Source: Cerioporus squamosus (Eukaryota > Basidiomycota > Agaricomycetes > Polyporales > Polyporaceae). Taken from it: a stretch of 64,000 nt of DNA. The stretch spans positions 1 to 64,000 of the forward strand of contig JABYQS010000160.1 in NCBI GenBank assembly GCA_022592435.1, in the 5' to 3' direction. Each line of letters opens with the position of its first letter. Position 1 is the stretch's first letter. Under the pieces are notes generated by a model. It saw only the letters and a program-made list of their open reading frames with translations. It searched no databases and had not been told where the DNA came from. A program made the position numbers and the translations under genes. Below are positions 36,797 through 48,217 of the stretch, in pieces.

Positions 36797-38143
36797 ATGG
36801 AACAACTACTTCGCTGGGGTATTGCGAACTCGGACCCAAACGCGCCGCCACCGCAGCCGCGCACAGACCTCGACCCGGGAGTCATCGACGCGATCCTCGG
36901 AAAGTCAGATGCGGAGCTCATGAAGGAGGCACTCGCGGTCGCGGTGGACGAGAAGCGGGACGAGGACGAGCGGATACAGGCCCTCGATAACTTTGAGATG
37001 CTCATCGAGCAGATCGACAATGCGAACAGTGAGTGCACAACGTGTCAACATGTTTGAAGCTTACGATGGAATACTGACTGATCTCCCGCCAGACCTCGAG
37101 AAGCTGAAGATGTGGGAGCCTCTCCATTCTCTTCTCACCAGCCCAACTTCTTCGGAAGCGATCCAGATGCAGATCCTTTGGATTCTCGGGACAGCCGTGC
37201 AGAACAACCCAGCCGCGCAGAACTCCGTAAGTCACCTCGTTTACCACCTTTCCGTGCTCATGCGCTGACCCGCATGACAACAGTATCTTGCGCTTTCGCC
37301 CCTCCGCGCCCTCCTCTCCTTCCTCTCGCCCACAGTGCGCTCCGGCAAGACACGCGCAAAAGCGGTGTACGCGCTCTCCGGGTTGCTGAAACACAATTCC
37401 GCCGCTGTGAAGCAGATGCACGACGTCGACGGGTGGTCCGTCCTGCGCGACGCACTCGCAGACTCGGACATCTCCGTCCGGCGCAAAGTCGCGTTCCTCC
37501 TCAACAGCCTCCTCATCCCCACGGCGCTGCCTCAGTCTTCGCAGCCAGCACAGCAGTCCCAGCAGCCGGCGAACTTGCAGGGACCCCTGCAAGTACCAAC
37601 ATCCACGGAGGCTGTCGCCGCCGCCGCCGAACAACCTGCCGCTCAACCTGCATCCTCCTCCACCTCTACTTCTACTCCCATTTCCACTTCTTCTACTTCT
37701 ACTTCCACCGCCGTCATCGCAGCTCCCTCACAAGAACCAACAACACAACCGTCCGACGCACCCGCCTCCCAACCCCAACCCGTCCACCCGAACTCACACG
37801 CCTCCATGGTATCCGACCCTTCGTCCTACAGCACCTCCCCCACACCGTGCAAGCCCTCGAGCAGAACGGCCTCCTCTCCACGCTCGTTTCGTCGCTCGCA
37901 ACGCCCGTCCCGCACGGGCCGAACGGCGAGTCTGAGGGCGACGCGGACTTCGAGGAGAAGGTCCTCCGCGCGCTGCACACCTACACCGTCGGCTGCCAGC
38001 GGCCGATCGAGGGCGACGACCGACAGACGCTGGGCGAGTGGCTCGCGGTGCAGAGCAAGAAGGCGGGCGGGGACAAGGGCGTCGCGGAGAAGTGGAACTT
38101 AACGGAGGAGGAGGTCAAGGAGTTGAAGGAGGCGACCGCCTAG
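36797..38143 (+). CDS. FES1: Fes1-like Hsp70 nucleotide exchange factor, one apparent frameshift
   Basis: Fes1/HspBP1 proteins are armadillo-type factors that release ADP from cytosolic Hsp70. The N-terminus EQLLRWGIANSDPN with DAELMKEALAVAVDEKRDED, and the repeats LWILGTAVQNNPAAQNSYL, KTRAKAVYALSGLLKHNSAA and SDISVRRKVAFLLNSLL, are characteristic. Exons 36797-37028, 37093-37226 and 37284-38143 join in frame, but the last one needs one extra base near 37837-37846, next to a run of five Cs. With it the protein is about 408 residues and ends FEEKVLRALHTYTV...LTEEEVKELKEATA. A Ser/Thr/Pro/Gln-rich insert of about 90 residues, encoded by CTACTTC-like repeats at 37660-37710, separates the repeats from the C-terminal part and makes the protein longer than yeast Fes1. 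Confidence 0.87.
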
Positions 38144-38440
38144 ATACTTTCGAGTGGCTTTCGAGCAGCTGTATCATAGCAAGTACTTGTATAATGACAA
38201 CTCCCGCAGCGAGTTTCCGACTACAAAGGACGTTGCAAGGGAGAGACGAGACAGATAGCGATCGCGTTGAGCAAGAAGTACGGTACTTAGTACTTGTTTT
38301 AGATGAACGTTGCAGCCAGAGCCATCAACGACTCGAGGTGCGTGCAGACATATGTATAGACCACGGAGAAGCGTGATACATTGTTGATCCTGAGTACACA
38401 ACCACGGACAGCCGGAGAAGGTCGAGAGGTATAGATTCAG
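38144..38440. other. Fes1 3' flank
   Basis: No coding potential is seen. This separates Fes1 from the first copy of the 1-kb repeat. Confidence 0.4.
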
Positions 38441-39472
38441 GTGCATGTTGGTTTCCCTCGTTCGAGGTACTTATCCCGAGGACCGCGTAAAGGTCTGCAC
38501 CAGGACGGACCGCGAAGCTCTCTCGAGCTCGCAGCCCGCCCTCCCTCGGGGATACATACCTATGCCCCGCCGCCTGGCAATCTGTAAACGTCAGTACGCG
38601 ACAACGTGCCATCCAGGCTGGTATAAGCGTCCGTAGGCGCATGAAGCTCGACACCGCAAGGGGTGTTACGCCAGTGTTAGCGACTAGATCCACAACGGAC
38701 CAGCGCGTAAACCAGAAGGAACCCGAGAGTGATCTAGACCGGGCCCCCTTAATCGTCCTTGCAGACTTCTCAGGGACAACGGCCGTTCCGAGGTGATCCT
38801 GGGCATGCCTCCGCGGTACTCCGTCCTTGAGCCCGCAGCGACGTGCCTTCCGCAAAGAAGGAAAGTGGTATAGGCGTACGCCCCGTACTTGTCCGTGAGG
38901 TCGTTCCGGGGCCGGCCGTGCAGTAGGAAAGAGAGAGAGAGGGGGGTGGGGAGGGAGAGTCCAGCGCGGGAGGCCGCTATGAAGGCAGCTGAAGGCGGCG
39001 GAGGAGGAGAGGACGTCAGAGTTGAGCGGTGAGGGGCAGGCGGCGGGGCGTCCAGTTGGTTCTTCGGCGGGTTGTGTTGCGTGTTGTGATCGGAGTCGGG
39101 TCGGCTAGCGGCGGTATACGTAGACGAAGTCGGAGGCAGCCGTCGAGACCAGACACTAGATGTCGACAGAGAAGACGTACTTGCTGCCCGATGCCGATAC
39201 CGATACCCGCCGCCTAGGAGAGACACGCCGCCGTCCGAATGAGCCGATACCAACAGCATTGTCGTCCAGGTGTCGCCGGCGGGAAAGAGATGGTGGGGAG
39301 GTTGAGTTGGACGAGCGACGCGGCCGACTACTTATCCGGTTTGGGTGTGGCTACCGTGTTAGCCTCCCTTCACACCAACATAAGTACACAAATAACATGT
39401 CCGGCGGACGTTCCCCATTGGCCCCCCTCCGAGGTCGCAGGCTGGGAACAATCACGTCTTGGCGTGCATGTT
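38441..39472. repeat. 1-kb direct repeat, copy 1
   Basis: This copy begins GTGCATGTTGGTTTCCCTCG and ends near CTTGGCGTGCATG. It recurs at 43847-44852 in the same orientation with a few substitutions and short indels, including a different length of the GA run and loss of small blocks. GTGCATG occurs at both ends of this copy. No RT or transposase motif was found. It may be a dispersed non-autonomous element (TG...CA ends would fit a solo LTR) or a gene duplication. Confidence 0.85.
38684..39259 (-). CDS. Hypothetical Ser/Pro-rich protein inside the 1-kb repeat
   Basis: The minus strand of repeat copy 1 holds a 191-codon frame starting at ATG 39259, with a Ser/Thr-rich N-terminus, a Pro-rich middle and a segment TDKYGAYAYTTFLLCGRHVA. 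In the second repeat copy the corresponding frame is shifted just after the ATG, so only copy 1 keeps it. Splice-like signals (CTGACGTTTACAG and GTATGT) lie further downstream on the minus strand. No family was recognised, so coding status is uncertain. Confidence 0.25.
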   Translation of the reverse strand: MLLVSAHSDGGVSLLGGGYRYRHRAASTSSLSTSSVWSRRLPPTSSTYTAASRPDSDHNTQHNPPKNQLDAPPPAPHRSTLTSSPPPPPSAAFIAASRAGLSLPTPLSLSFLLHGRPRNDLTDKYGAYAYTTFLLCGRHVAAGSRTEYRGGMPRITSERPLSLRSLQGRLRGPGLDHSRVPSGLRAGPLWI

Positions 39473-41373
39473 TTGGCTGGACGTAGACAAGCTTGGAGAT
39501 CGGAGGCCCGGATCCCGAGGTACTTACTAGAGGCTCGTCGTGAGTCCTATACAGTCATTGCGTCGGCGACGAAACCAGGCTCTAGAGTTTGGATGGTTGG
39601 ACTCCTGCAGAATCCAACATAATGTAGCAGGGTTACGTGCGCTCGCAGGAGAGACAGGCAGGAGAAACAGTTGGTGTAAGTTGCTGTGAACTATGGCAGG
39701 AGCGAGCGCATATCTCTCCAGCTTCGAAAACACTCAGCCTGGCACAGCCACTGTGCGGGAAGAGGAAGGTAACCAGTTAACCAATGTTGAACTCTAGGAT
39801 CGCTGTCAGAGCCCGCCGCCGCCGCCGCCTTCATTTGCCGGCAACGGGAACGTTAATGAGGATGCGCTACGAGTCAATACATACCTTTGCACGACACCAA
39901 GGATGGCAGTCTGGCCGACACCTGCATCACGTTCTGTGAAACGCCGATACGTATTTGATTCACTACAGGATAGCAGGTCGGTCAAGCTATCAAGGCGCCA
40001 GCCGACACAGCTCGGGGATCAGGAGGGAATCTGGGAGGAGGGGCAGCGATGTGGAGAAGTTCTTGCTTCATAGAGAGTAGATATGTTGGGCGTTGCGGCG
40101 CTGCGCAACGGAAGTTAAGCATAGGCGGGTATAGGGGAGCCGTGTGAACGATTGGCGAGCGAGACGGCGGTATGCTGGATCGAAGAAGCTCTAGAAGCGG
40201 AGAAGAGGCTGAGATGTCGGTCCTCGGATCAAGAGGATACCTCTCCGTACGCTGAGATGAGGTCTAACTTCAGCTAGCAGGGTCACTGGCCCTCCCCGTT
40301 GGCACACCGCAGGCGTCCTACCGTATATTATCAGCTGTCTGCTCAGCCAATATATGTACGCATACTCACCGGAGGACTTCCGACGATGGACGACGCGGGA
40401 CACACCAGGCTGCCACAACAGCGCGACGTTTAAGGTACACTGTTCTTGACAGTTCGTCAGTCTTTCGTGCAACGAACATCGACTCGACAGACATACCCAA
40501 ATCAAGACCCAAATCTACCCTAGGTCAGCGCTACCATCTCCGACGTGCGTGTTTGAAACGGTGCGAGTAAGGCAGGGGAGGGGACCATATCAAATTAAAA
40601 CTCTGATTGTAGCGTTGTCGTCCAATGCCCATCGTCAAGTTCCAGGGCAATAAGTACCGTTATGCGACAGGTTCATCCGCGGTCGACGAGTGCATCGCGC
40701 GCATGAGTTTTCAATCACGATGACGCATCGACAGATAGTAGTGATGGTAGAAAGCTCGAGTGCTTGACTAATGCCAGACGCGGTGAGCCCGTCCAGGCCG
40801 TAACGGCAGCGAGAAGCTTTGGAGCCTCGCTGCGACTAATTGGTCAGTATCCCCCCGGCGACGCACGAGGAAGGGGCGCACTTGGGACCAATCCGGACTA
40901 CCACTTCAGAGCCATCTTCCGCCATCCAGAGCATATCAACATACGTGTGCGAGGAAACCAGACCGAAGGACTGCCCCAGCGCATCTTGTATTGATTTTCG
41001 AATTGTGAGGACCTCGGTACAGGCCGGTGATACGGAGAAGCGGATGTAATGGTAGTCGGGTGTGAGGCGACGTGGCATGGCAGTTCGCAGCTCGCAGCTC
41101 GCAAGTCGAATGTCCAAAGGAGACTGAAGTACTGTGAGTTGGACAGAGAACGCAAGCTTCACTAGTTGCAGTCAGTGTCGGATGGACCATATAGATCTGA
41201 GATTCGCTGATACAGGCCAATCAGAGAGCGGCGCTATATGGGCGCCTGCTCGACGCCTGTTCATGATCTCATCCTTCTCTCCGCCACACACGCATCTCTC
41301 CGTTCTCCTCCTCCCTCCTCCTCCTCCCCCCGTTCCCCTTCTTCCCCCCTTACTTGCGTTGGTCTATCAGTCT
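39473..41373. other. Intergenic, upstream of the palmitoyltransferase gene
   Basis: No gene is supported in 1.9 kb. The last 100 bp are strongly pyrimidine-rich (CTCC runs at 41290-41350), typical of a promoter or 5' UTR in this group. Confidence 0.4.
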
Positions 41374-43466
41374 ATGGCTCCTAATGGCACATCACGATCT
41401 GAAACGGAACACAAATGCATGGGCATCGTCGAGGAGGCCAGGGAGAGGAGCGAGGCTCGCAGGAACAAGCCGCAGCCTTGGATCGTACGCAAGCTCGCCG
41501 TCTTCATCACCATAGCAATCATTGCGTATGCATGGTATGTGTATGTGGGACGGCTATGCGTGCCTATGATCAGGCGAGACGCGGGTGCGTTGGGGAGTCG
41601 AGGCTTGGGCAGTAAGTTCATCTCCCTGGACGCGCTACTGTGATCACTGCACTTACCGCTCTCTCAACGTCCTCATTAGTCGGATTTCTGGTCGTGTTCT
41701 GCATAATAGCGCTTATGATGATCTGGGCGTATGAGAAGGTGAGCATATCTTGACCCTGGACCGACCGAGCAGTACCGCTTGCAAGGCCGGCCCACTTGCA
41801 CACGTACCCTCTCGTTTTCGCGTCCGCTCTCAGTGCTCGTAGCCCTTGACGTGGCAATTCATATATACCACTGTCCTCTGTCTTGCCATGTCAACCGCTG
41901 CGAATTTGCAAAGCGTCCCGTGTAGCCATGTCTGATATATGTCAAACTCAGGTCGTCTTCACACCACCCGGGTTAGCCAAAGAGGTACGTGCTCCTTTCC
42001 GACTCGCCGTTTATATCCCATGTCACTGATTCCGTCCCCCCTAGCATGTACAGAAGTCACCTGCACCTCCAACGCGGGGGATGCAGACGTGGTGGGATAC
42101 CGAGAGCGAAGCCGAGCTTGCCCAGGCGCAGTTTCAAGCGTCGCAGAACCCGCCACAACCGCCGCCACCTTCAGAAACGAAACGCTCGAAGGGCGGGTCT
42201 CGCACGGACCATAAGCGTAAAGCATCACAGAACGGTCACCCTCCAGCACCCTCTGGCGACGATAACGTGGGGATCACGGATGCCCTTCCTCCGGTCGCCG
42301 CTGCCCGTGCGAAGGCAACGACACACGATGGCCCGCCGCATCTCGCGCCACAAGACCAGTCGCACATACAGCCACTTCCTGGGACGGCGAACGCACAGAA
42401 GCCAATGATGTACACTCGCGCACCCTCGAAGACACCAATACTCCTCCCGGAGTACAGGTACTGTCAGAGGGATGGGTTCCAGAAGCCATATCGTGCCCAT
42501 CACTGTCGAGCGTGTGGAACTGTACGTGTCATATCCCCATGGCATGAATAGGTGCTCATACTGTCTGGCACAGTGCGTTTTGAAGTATGACCACCACTGT
42601 CCGTGGGTAGGACACTGCATTGGGGCGCGGAATCACAGGGTGAGCGAACATGCGCGAACGTCCACTGTTGTGCTAGGAGCTGAACGTTGGCCCAGTTCTT
42701 CATGGTTTTCGTATTCTGGGCTTTTATCTTCTGCTCATGGGTCTTCGCGACTCTTGTCGGGCTGAACGCACACGCCTCGCTCGTAAGACCGAACTTTGAT
42801 GTCGACGGGCAGAAAATCGCGATCATGGCTCTGTAAGCCTTCACTATCACCACTTTCCCGTCGAAGGGATTGACGGACGATGATGTGAACAGGTCCGGCT
42901 TCTTCCTGGTGTTTGTAACAGCACTGCTCGTCACCCACACGGTCATGATCTGCAGCAACATGACCACCGTCGAGCAGCTTGGCGTGCAGCGGATGCGCGA
43001 GCGCGAGAAGCGAGTCCTCGGTCGGTTGCACGCCTGGTGGCAGTTCCGGTACGTCTCTCCCATCCCATCCCATCGCCTCGTCTGTCGTCACGCTTTGCCT
43101 TCGATCTCCGCCGGTGTGCTGACGTGTATGACAGGCGAAGGCGGGAAACATTGAAGCAGTGGGACGCGGAATGGGGCCGGATAGGCAAGGAGGGGCACAT
43201 GTGGTGGCTCGGGAGCACGCGGAAGAATTGGGAGGCGACGATGGGCGACCGCGTGTGGATGTGGTTCTGTGAGTCTTCAATCTACCTACCCACTTCCCAC
43301 CTCTCTCGTTCATCGATGTTGTCGTTATGCCCGAGTGAAGCTGACGTCTGACGCAGTGCCGATCGGGAAGAGCCCGGACGACGGGCTGAGCTACGTCGTC
43401 AACCCCCGTTTCGACGCCCAGGGGCGGTGGCTTCCGAGGAGCGAGTGGCCTGCGGAATTGCGCTGA
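41374..43466 (+). CDS. DHHC-type protein S-palmitoyltransferase
   Basis: DHHC enzymes attach palmitate to cysteines of target proteins at Golgi, vacuole or plasma membrane. Nine exons (41374-41611, 41680-41738, 41952-41984, 42045-42521, 42574-42639, 42696-42832, 42893-43048, 43135-43268, 43357-43466) sum to 470 codons in perfect frame. Two helices come first ([37 protein letters not shown]), then a Pro-rich loop, then the Cys-rich domain at residues 250-291 or so ([40 protein letters not shown]) with catalytic DHHC at 275-278, where Cys278 carries the acyl intermediate. Two more helices and a cytosolic tail follow. The layout is closest to the Pfa3/Pfa4-type fungal enzymes. The gene lies between the two direct copies of the 1-kb repeat. 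Confidence 0.93.
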
Positions 43467-43846
43467 GGGTGCTCACTCTAGCCATGCATACACGATTCAC
43501 GACTTATGACTCACGCACTGCACTACATATCTTTGGAGGCGCCCTGGCACCGACTCCTCGCTTGGATACATCATCATGTTACTCGGGACTCTATATATCG
43601 TATGGATCTATTATCTCGTCGTCGCTGTCCGTTAGAAGCAATCCTTTGTTGGGTAACGTTTCCTATAATCGTCGCATATTGTTATGACTTATTCATAGAT
43701 CTAGTTATTGCGCAGAAGAGGCTGACACGTCACTTCGCTCAAAGCACGTCGCGTGTAATCGAAGCCGCTCAACCAAGAGGCACTGGTATTGGAACGTCTA
43801 TGCTAAGTACAAGTGCGCACGATACGATCAGGAGAAGACTGATTTG
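43467..43846. other. Palmitoyltransferase 3' flank
   Basis: Nothing beyond an AT-richer 3' flank is seen before repeat copy 2. Confidence 0.4.
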
Positions 43847-44852
43847 GTGCATGTTGGTTTCCCTCGTCCGAGGTACTTATCCCGAGGACCGCGTAAAGGT
43901 CTGCACCAGGACGGACCGCAGAGCTCTCTCGAGCTCGCAGCCCGCCCTCCCTCGGGGATACATACCTATGCCCCGCCGCCTGGCCAAGCTGAAACGTCAG
44001 TACGCGACAACATGCCATCCAGGCTGGTATAAGCGTCCGTAGGCGCATGCGCAAGGGTGTTCAAGTGTTAGCAACTGAGTCCATAAAGGATCAGCGCGTA
44101 AACCAGAGGGAACCGGAGAGTGATCTAGACCGGGCCCCCTTAATCGTCCTTGCGGACTTGTCAGGGACAACGGCCGTTCCGAGGTGATCCTGGGCACGCC
44201 TCCGCGGTACTCCGTCCTTGAGCCCGCAGCGACGTGCCTTCCGCAAAGAAGGAAAGTGGTATAGGCGTACGCCCCGTACTTGTCCGTGAGGTCGTTCCGG
44301 GGCCGGCCGTGCAGTAGGAAAGAGAGAGAGAGAGGGGGGTGGGGAGGGAGAGTCCAGCGCGGGAGGCCGCTATGAGGCAGCTAAAGGCGGAGGGGGAGGA
44401 GAGGACGTCAGTGTTGAGCGGTGAGGGGCAGGCGGCGGGACGTCCGGTTGATCTTGGGGGTCGTGTTGCGTGTTGTGATCGTCGGAGTCGGGATCTACCA
44501 ACGATTGTGTGGACGAAGTCGGAGGCAGCCGTCGAGACCAGATACTAGATGTCGACAGAGGAGACGTACTTGCTGCCCGATGCCGATACCGATACCCGCC
44601 GCTCAAGAGAGACAAGCCGCCGTCCGAGTGCAGCCAATATCGAGGGCATTGTCGTCCAGGTGTCACCGGCGGGAGAGAGGTGGTGGTGGTAGGAGGTTGA
44701 GTGGACGAGCGATGCGGCCGACTACTTATCCGGTTTGGGTGTGGCTAGCGTGTTAGCCTCCCTTCACACCAACATACCCAAATAACATGTCCGGCGGACG
44801 TTCCTCATTGGTCCCCTCCGAATGTGGCCAATCGCATCTTGGCGTGCATATG
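43847..44852. repeat. 1-kb direct repeat, copy 2
   Basis: Same start word (GTGCATGTTGGTTTCCCTCG) and same order of sequence as copy 1 at 38441-39472. The ATG of the minus-strand frame is conserved, but the frame is altered within the first ten codons. The right end reads CATCTTGGCGTGCATATG. Confidence 0.85.
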
Positions 44853-45179
44853 TGATCGTGGCTGGTATCTTTGTCCTGAGAGAAGCCGCGATGCGGTTGT
44901 CGTCGAAAACGTCATGTCAAGCCTGTTCGAGCGTATGGCGCAGAGTACTTGGTAGTGTTAAAGCCTCGATCAGTGTCAGAACCTATGCACGATCTCCCAA
45001 TATACACGTCTCGAAAAAGTCCGCGACGAAGCGCACTGAGTCTGGGTCGTAATCCAAGAATTAGGTCACAACCACAGATCAATGAGATAGATCAAGTCTC
45101 AGTCTCCCTGTTTGAATGACAGTAAGTGTGCAAGCATCGTAAATCAGGTACTGCAAGACATACCGAGGCAATGGATGTG
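44853..45179. other. Spacer after repeat copy 2
   Basis: No coding signal is seen. This is the 3' flank of the coiled-coil gene on the minus strand. Confidence 0.4.
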
Positions 45180-45710
45180 TCAAGACACCTCCACAGACGG
45201 TTCGAGTTCGGATGTCTCCCCGACCTGCTGGCGCGTCACTCTTCTAATGAGGCTATCCATCCTTGTGTAGTCCTCTTCGAGAAGATTATCGATATGCTCT
45301 CTCAGCCGCTCATTCTCTGCGCGCAACTCGGGCTCGAGCGCCGCGCGTCTCCGTATCTCGTCGTCCATGCGCCCGTCGCGGTCCGTGAGGACCTGGCATT
45401 GGCTCTTCCACCGCAGCACCTCCTGCTCAAGGAGGCGCACACGCTCCTCGTACGTCGCCTTGAGCATGGCGATCCCCTCTCGCACCTTGCCTTCCGCGAG
45501 TGCGGCGCGCTCGGTGAGCTCGTTGTTCTCGGCAGACACGGAGGATGCGTGGGCGGAGGCCTTGCCGTAGAGTTCGCGGAAGAGGTCGCGGTCCTTCTCT
45601 GCTGCAATACGGCGGCGCTGAAGCTCCTCGTTCGTGGCGCGCAACTCGGCGAGCTTCTGCTCCCATTGCTCCGTCGTGAGCTGGCTGGTCGGCTGGTCCG
45701 AGGCAGACAT
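45180..45710 (-). CDS. Small coiled-coil protein, unknown function
   Basis: A single-exon frame of 176 residues. From about residue 14 to 160 it is almost wholly heptad-patterned: TTEQWEQKLAELRATNEELQ, ERVRLLEQEVLRWKSQCQ and PELRAENERLREHIDNLLEE. It starts MSASDQPTSQ and ends with a Glu/Ser tail. No membrane helix or enzymatic motif is visible. The ATG at 45710 was chosen over an upstream in-frame start because the upstream residues break the pattern. Strict heptads and lack of stops support a real gene; a structural or adaptor role is inference. Confidence 0.65.
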   Translation of the reverse strand: MSASDQPTSQLTTEQWEQKLAELRATNEELQRRRIAAEKDRDLFRELYGKASAHASSVSAENNELTERAALAEGKVREGIAMLKATYEERVRLLEQEVLRWKSQCQVLTDRDGRMDDEIRRRAALEPELRAENERLREHIDNLLEEDYTRMDSLIRRVTRQQVGETSELEPSVEVS

Positions 45711-47153
45711 TGTGGCTCTTATGGTACACAACTGGGAAGCAAGAGCTAAAATCATCCTTCGTGCCGCAGTTAATGAGCTCGTAGTGGTCTCACCTTGATC
45801 TTCAGGAAGCTGTGAACGGTCTGGCAGAAGGTTAAACGTTAAACAACCACAGCAAGTTTCTCACGCCCTTGCCAGCGACGCAGCTGAAGGGCCACAGTAC
45901 CAGTGGTACCGCCGCAAAGGGGACATGATAAGTAGTCATCAAGTAAAAAGTAAGCAGGTGAATGAGAACACATCTATCTATTTGTGCCTACCTGGGCAAA
46001 CCAGCAGGAGGGTCGCGATCGTTCAACGAAAAGCTGTCACTGTTAGCGCCGACATCCACCATGATATCTTTGCGCGCCTCCGTTTCCTTATACGGGCTAT
46101 AATATTTCCTCATCCCCCCCTCCGCTTGTGAAGTTTGTGTGAAGTTTATTTCTGAGTATCTGCAATCTATGGCGTCTCCCCAGAGGGTGAGTATTCGCGC
46201 GTAAAAGGTGGCTACGAATTGGTAGTAGCGGGAGGGACCTTTGTAACTTGACTGCCAGTTTGTGCCCACGTCCTACAAGTTTATCATCATAGAAGGTCGT
46301 GCATATGTCATTTCGTGATCATAAGGGTCATGTAACATCCAACGAGGTAAAACGCTCGCCAGCCCTGCCGTCAAAAAGGCGGCATCCTGCCAATAGTTTG
46401 CCAAGGCATCGCAGCCGATGACGTTCAAAGCAATCCGGGCGACTCCCTACATCATCATGTTCGCCCTTGCTCCGGCCCGCGGTGGCCTGGGTGGACCATG
46501 CACCAGGCGTGGCGTAGTGGCGACGCGTAGGCTGGCGAGAAGAGCCAGCAGAAGCGGGACTCCGAATGCTCGCACGTGCATTGATATTCGTCCTGGTCGT
46601 ATAATGAGTGCGAGTGCAGCATGAGGACGGTGTTCATGCACGTACCTTCTAAGGGGGCGTGTGGCTTGCGAACGACGTCACGGTGGGGCTGAGGTTGGTT
46701 GTGTGAGCGAGCATCGCTCGGACACGAGAACTTATCTAGAGGGCGCGCTTTGTCCGCCGAAGTCTAGCAGCAGCAGCATTGACACGCTTGGACCTTGCGC
46801 CGTTGTATGTGTGGCGCGACACCGCCCGTTCGGAGGTAGCCACAGCCCACCGTCCATACGCTTTGGCAGGGCTTGTACCTGGCGTCCACGGCCACGCCCA
46901 ATGCTGAGCACAAAGCTGTCGCACTCGCACTGTGGGATATATCCGGATGAATAACGAGGGTGGTCTCGAACTACTCGCACATAGGTCCGGACGCGAGCAA
47001 GGGACGCGGATCCCGAGCCGACTGTGTGCACGCATGATGAGGACTGTTCCAGATGCTACCACATAGACAATCAGATGGGCTACAAAGACAGATAGCAATA
47101 CCATAGCTTGATCACAAACGGAAAGCGATACGAGCGTCCATCCCAAAGGTCCA
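45711..47153. other. Intergenic, no supported gene
   Basis: About 1.4 kb. One short plus-strand possibility (ATG at about 46168, MASPQR, then across a 70-nt GTGAGT..CAG intron FVPTSYKFIIIEG) would give a peptide of about 25 residues; it is too short to call. Nothing else is seen. Confidence 0.3.
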
Positions 47154-47907
47154 TCATGTCGGCTTGCCGTTCACCGTGATTTCTTCGTCTTCAATGTCGT
47201 CTGCGGATGGCACAGCGGCCGAGTTCGCAGCGCCTGCGGCCACTGTCGTTCCTCCCTGAGGAGGCGCAACATCCCTGCGACAGACGGGCGAAGCGATTGG
47301 CAAGCGTTCGGCATGGAGGGCAAAGGGGTCGAAAGCGACACTCACCACTTGATCTGGAACCTCGTCACCCTTGGTTTCGTGTTGATATCCCTCACCAACC
47401 GCTCGAAGCGGATGGGCTCTGGCAATGCCTCCTTCATCTCCTCGTTGTCGTACTCGGTGTTCTGATAGTATCCCACCCGGACGAACTCTTGCTCCTTGTA
47501 CGAACCAGTCAAAATGAGAGCGGCGACGCCGAGGACGTCTTCCGGAGGAATCTTCGAAGGATTTGGTGCAGAGCCTTCGAACTCGAAGGCATTGACACCG
47601 ACAGGTACTGGCCCCACTAGGCAGTCGTCGAGTTCTTGGTCGAGTTCCTCGTTCCCCGGTGACGCGACGTAGATGAGCCGCCATTCAAGATCTTCCCACC
47701 AATAGACATGAGTGTTCACCTCACTTCATGTATTAGAAAAGGGCTTACCTTCGGGAAGAGGTGCTATGCAGTCGAATGTAACGCGGAAGTGGTATGGGTC
47801 CAGGAAGCGGGCAGGGTTGTTGAGAAACTCGACATTCTGTTCGACCATTAGGTCTTTACTTGCGCGTCAAGGCAATAAATACTCACTCTAATAGTTACTA
47901 TGGACAT
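47154..47907 (-). CDS. ASF1: Histone chaperone ASF1
   Basis: ASF1 binds H3-H4 dimers in the nucleus and hands them to CAF-1 and HIRA for nucleosome assembly. Exons on the minus strand (47907-47887, 47836-47749, 47691-47346, 47274-47154) sum to 192 codons. The core reads [102 protein letters not shown] and [14 protein letters not shown], matching the immunoglobulin-like ASF1 fold along its whole length. The C-terminal tail is only about 35 residues, with a short acidic patch (DDIEDEE), much shorter than the long acidic tail of budding yeast. It faces the MPP6 gene head-to-head. Confidence 0.96.
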
Positions 47908-48217
47908 CTTGTACGCCGCGAAATGGGAGACAGAGGGAGGGAGGAGGAGGAGATGGTGGCGGATCGGTGGCAAGCCTGAGCAGTGCCGCCGCGACACTCA
48001 AAGACGCGTCAGGTCACAGTGACAGACGCGTTACGAGTGACTGCGTCACATGGCCGATGGCGCAACGGCCAGAACGCTCCTACCGTGGCTGCGCGTTCGA
48101 CTCTGGCTGTGTGCAACTTGTGCTCGCGCACTTCTTCTTTCCGAACCATCACTAGCTGTGGGCAAGGCTGGCTCTCTTCGCTCGTTCTCTTTGACGTCCT
48201 AGTGCTGGTCTCCAATC
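47908..48217. promoter_or_regulatory. Shared bidirectional promoter region of ASF1 and MPP6
   Basis: Only 310 bp separate the two start codons, which face away from each other, so both promoters must lie here or overlap the 5' UTRs. No obvious TATA box is seen. Confidence 0.6.
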
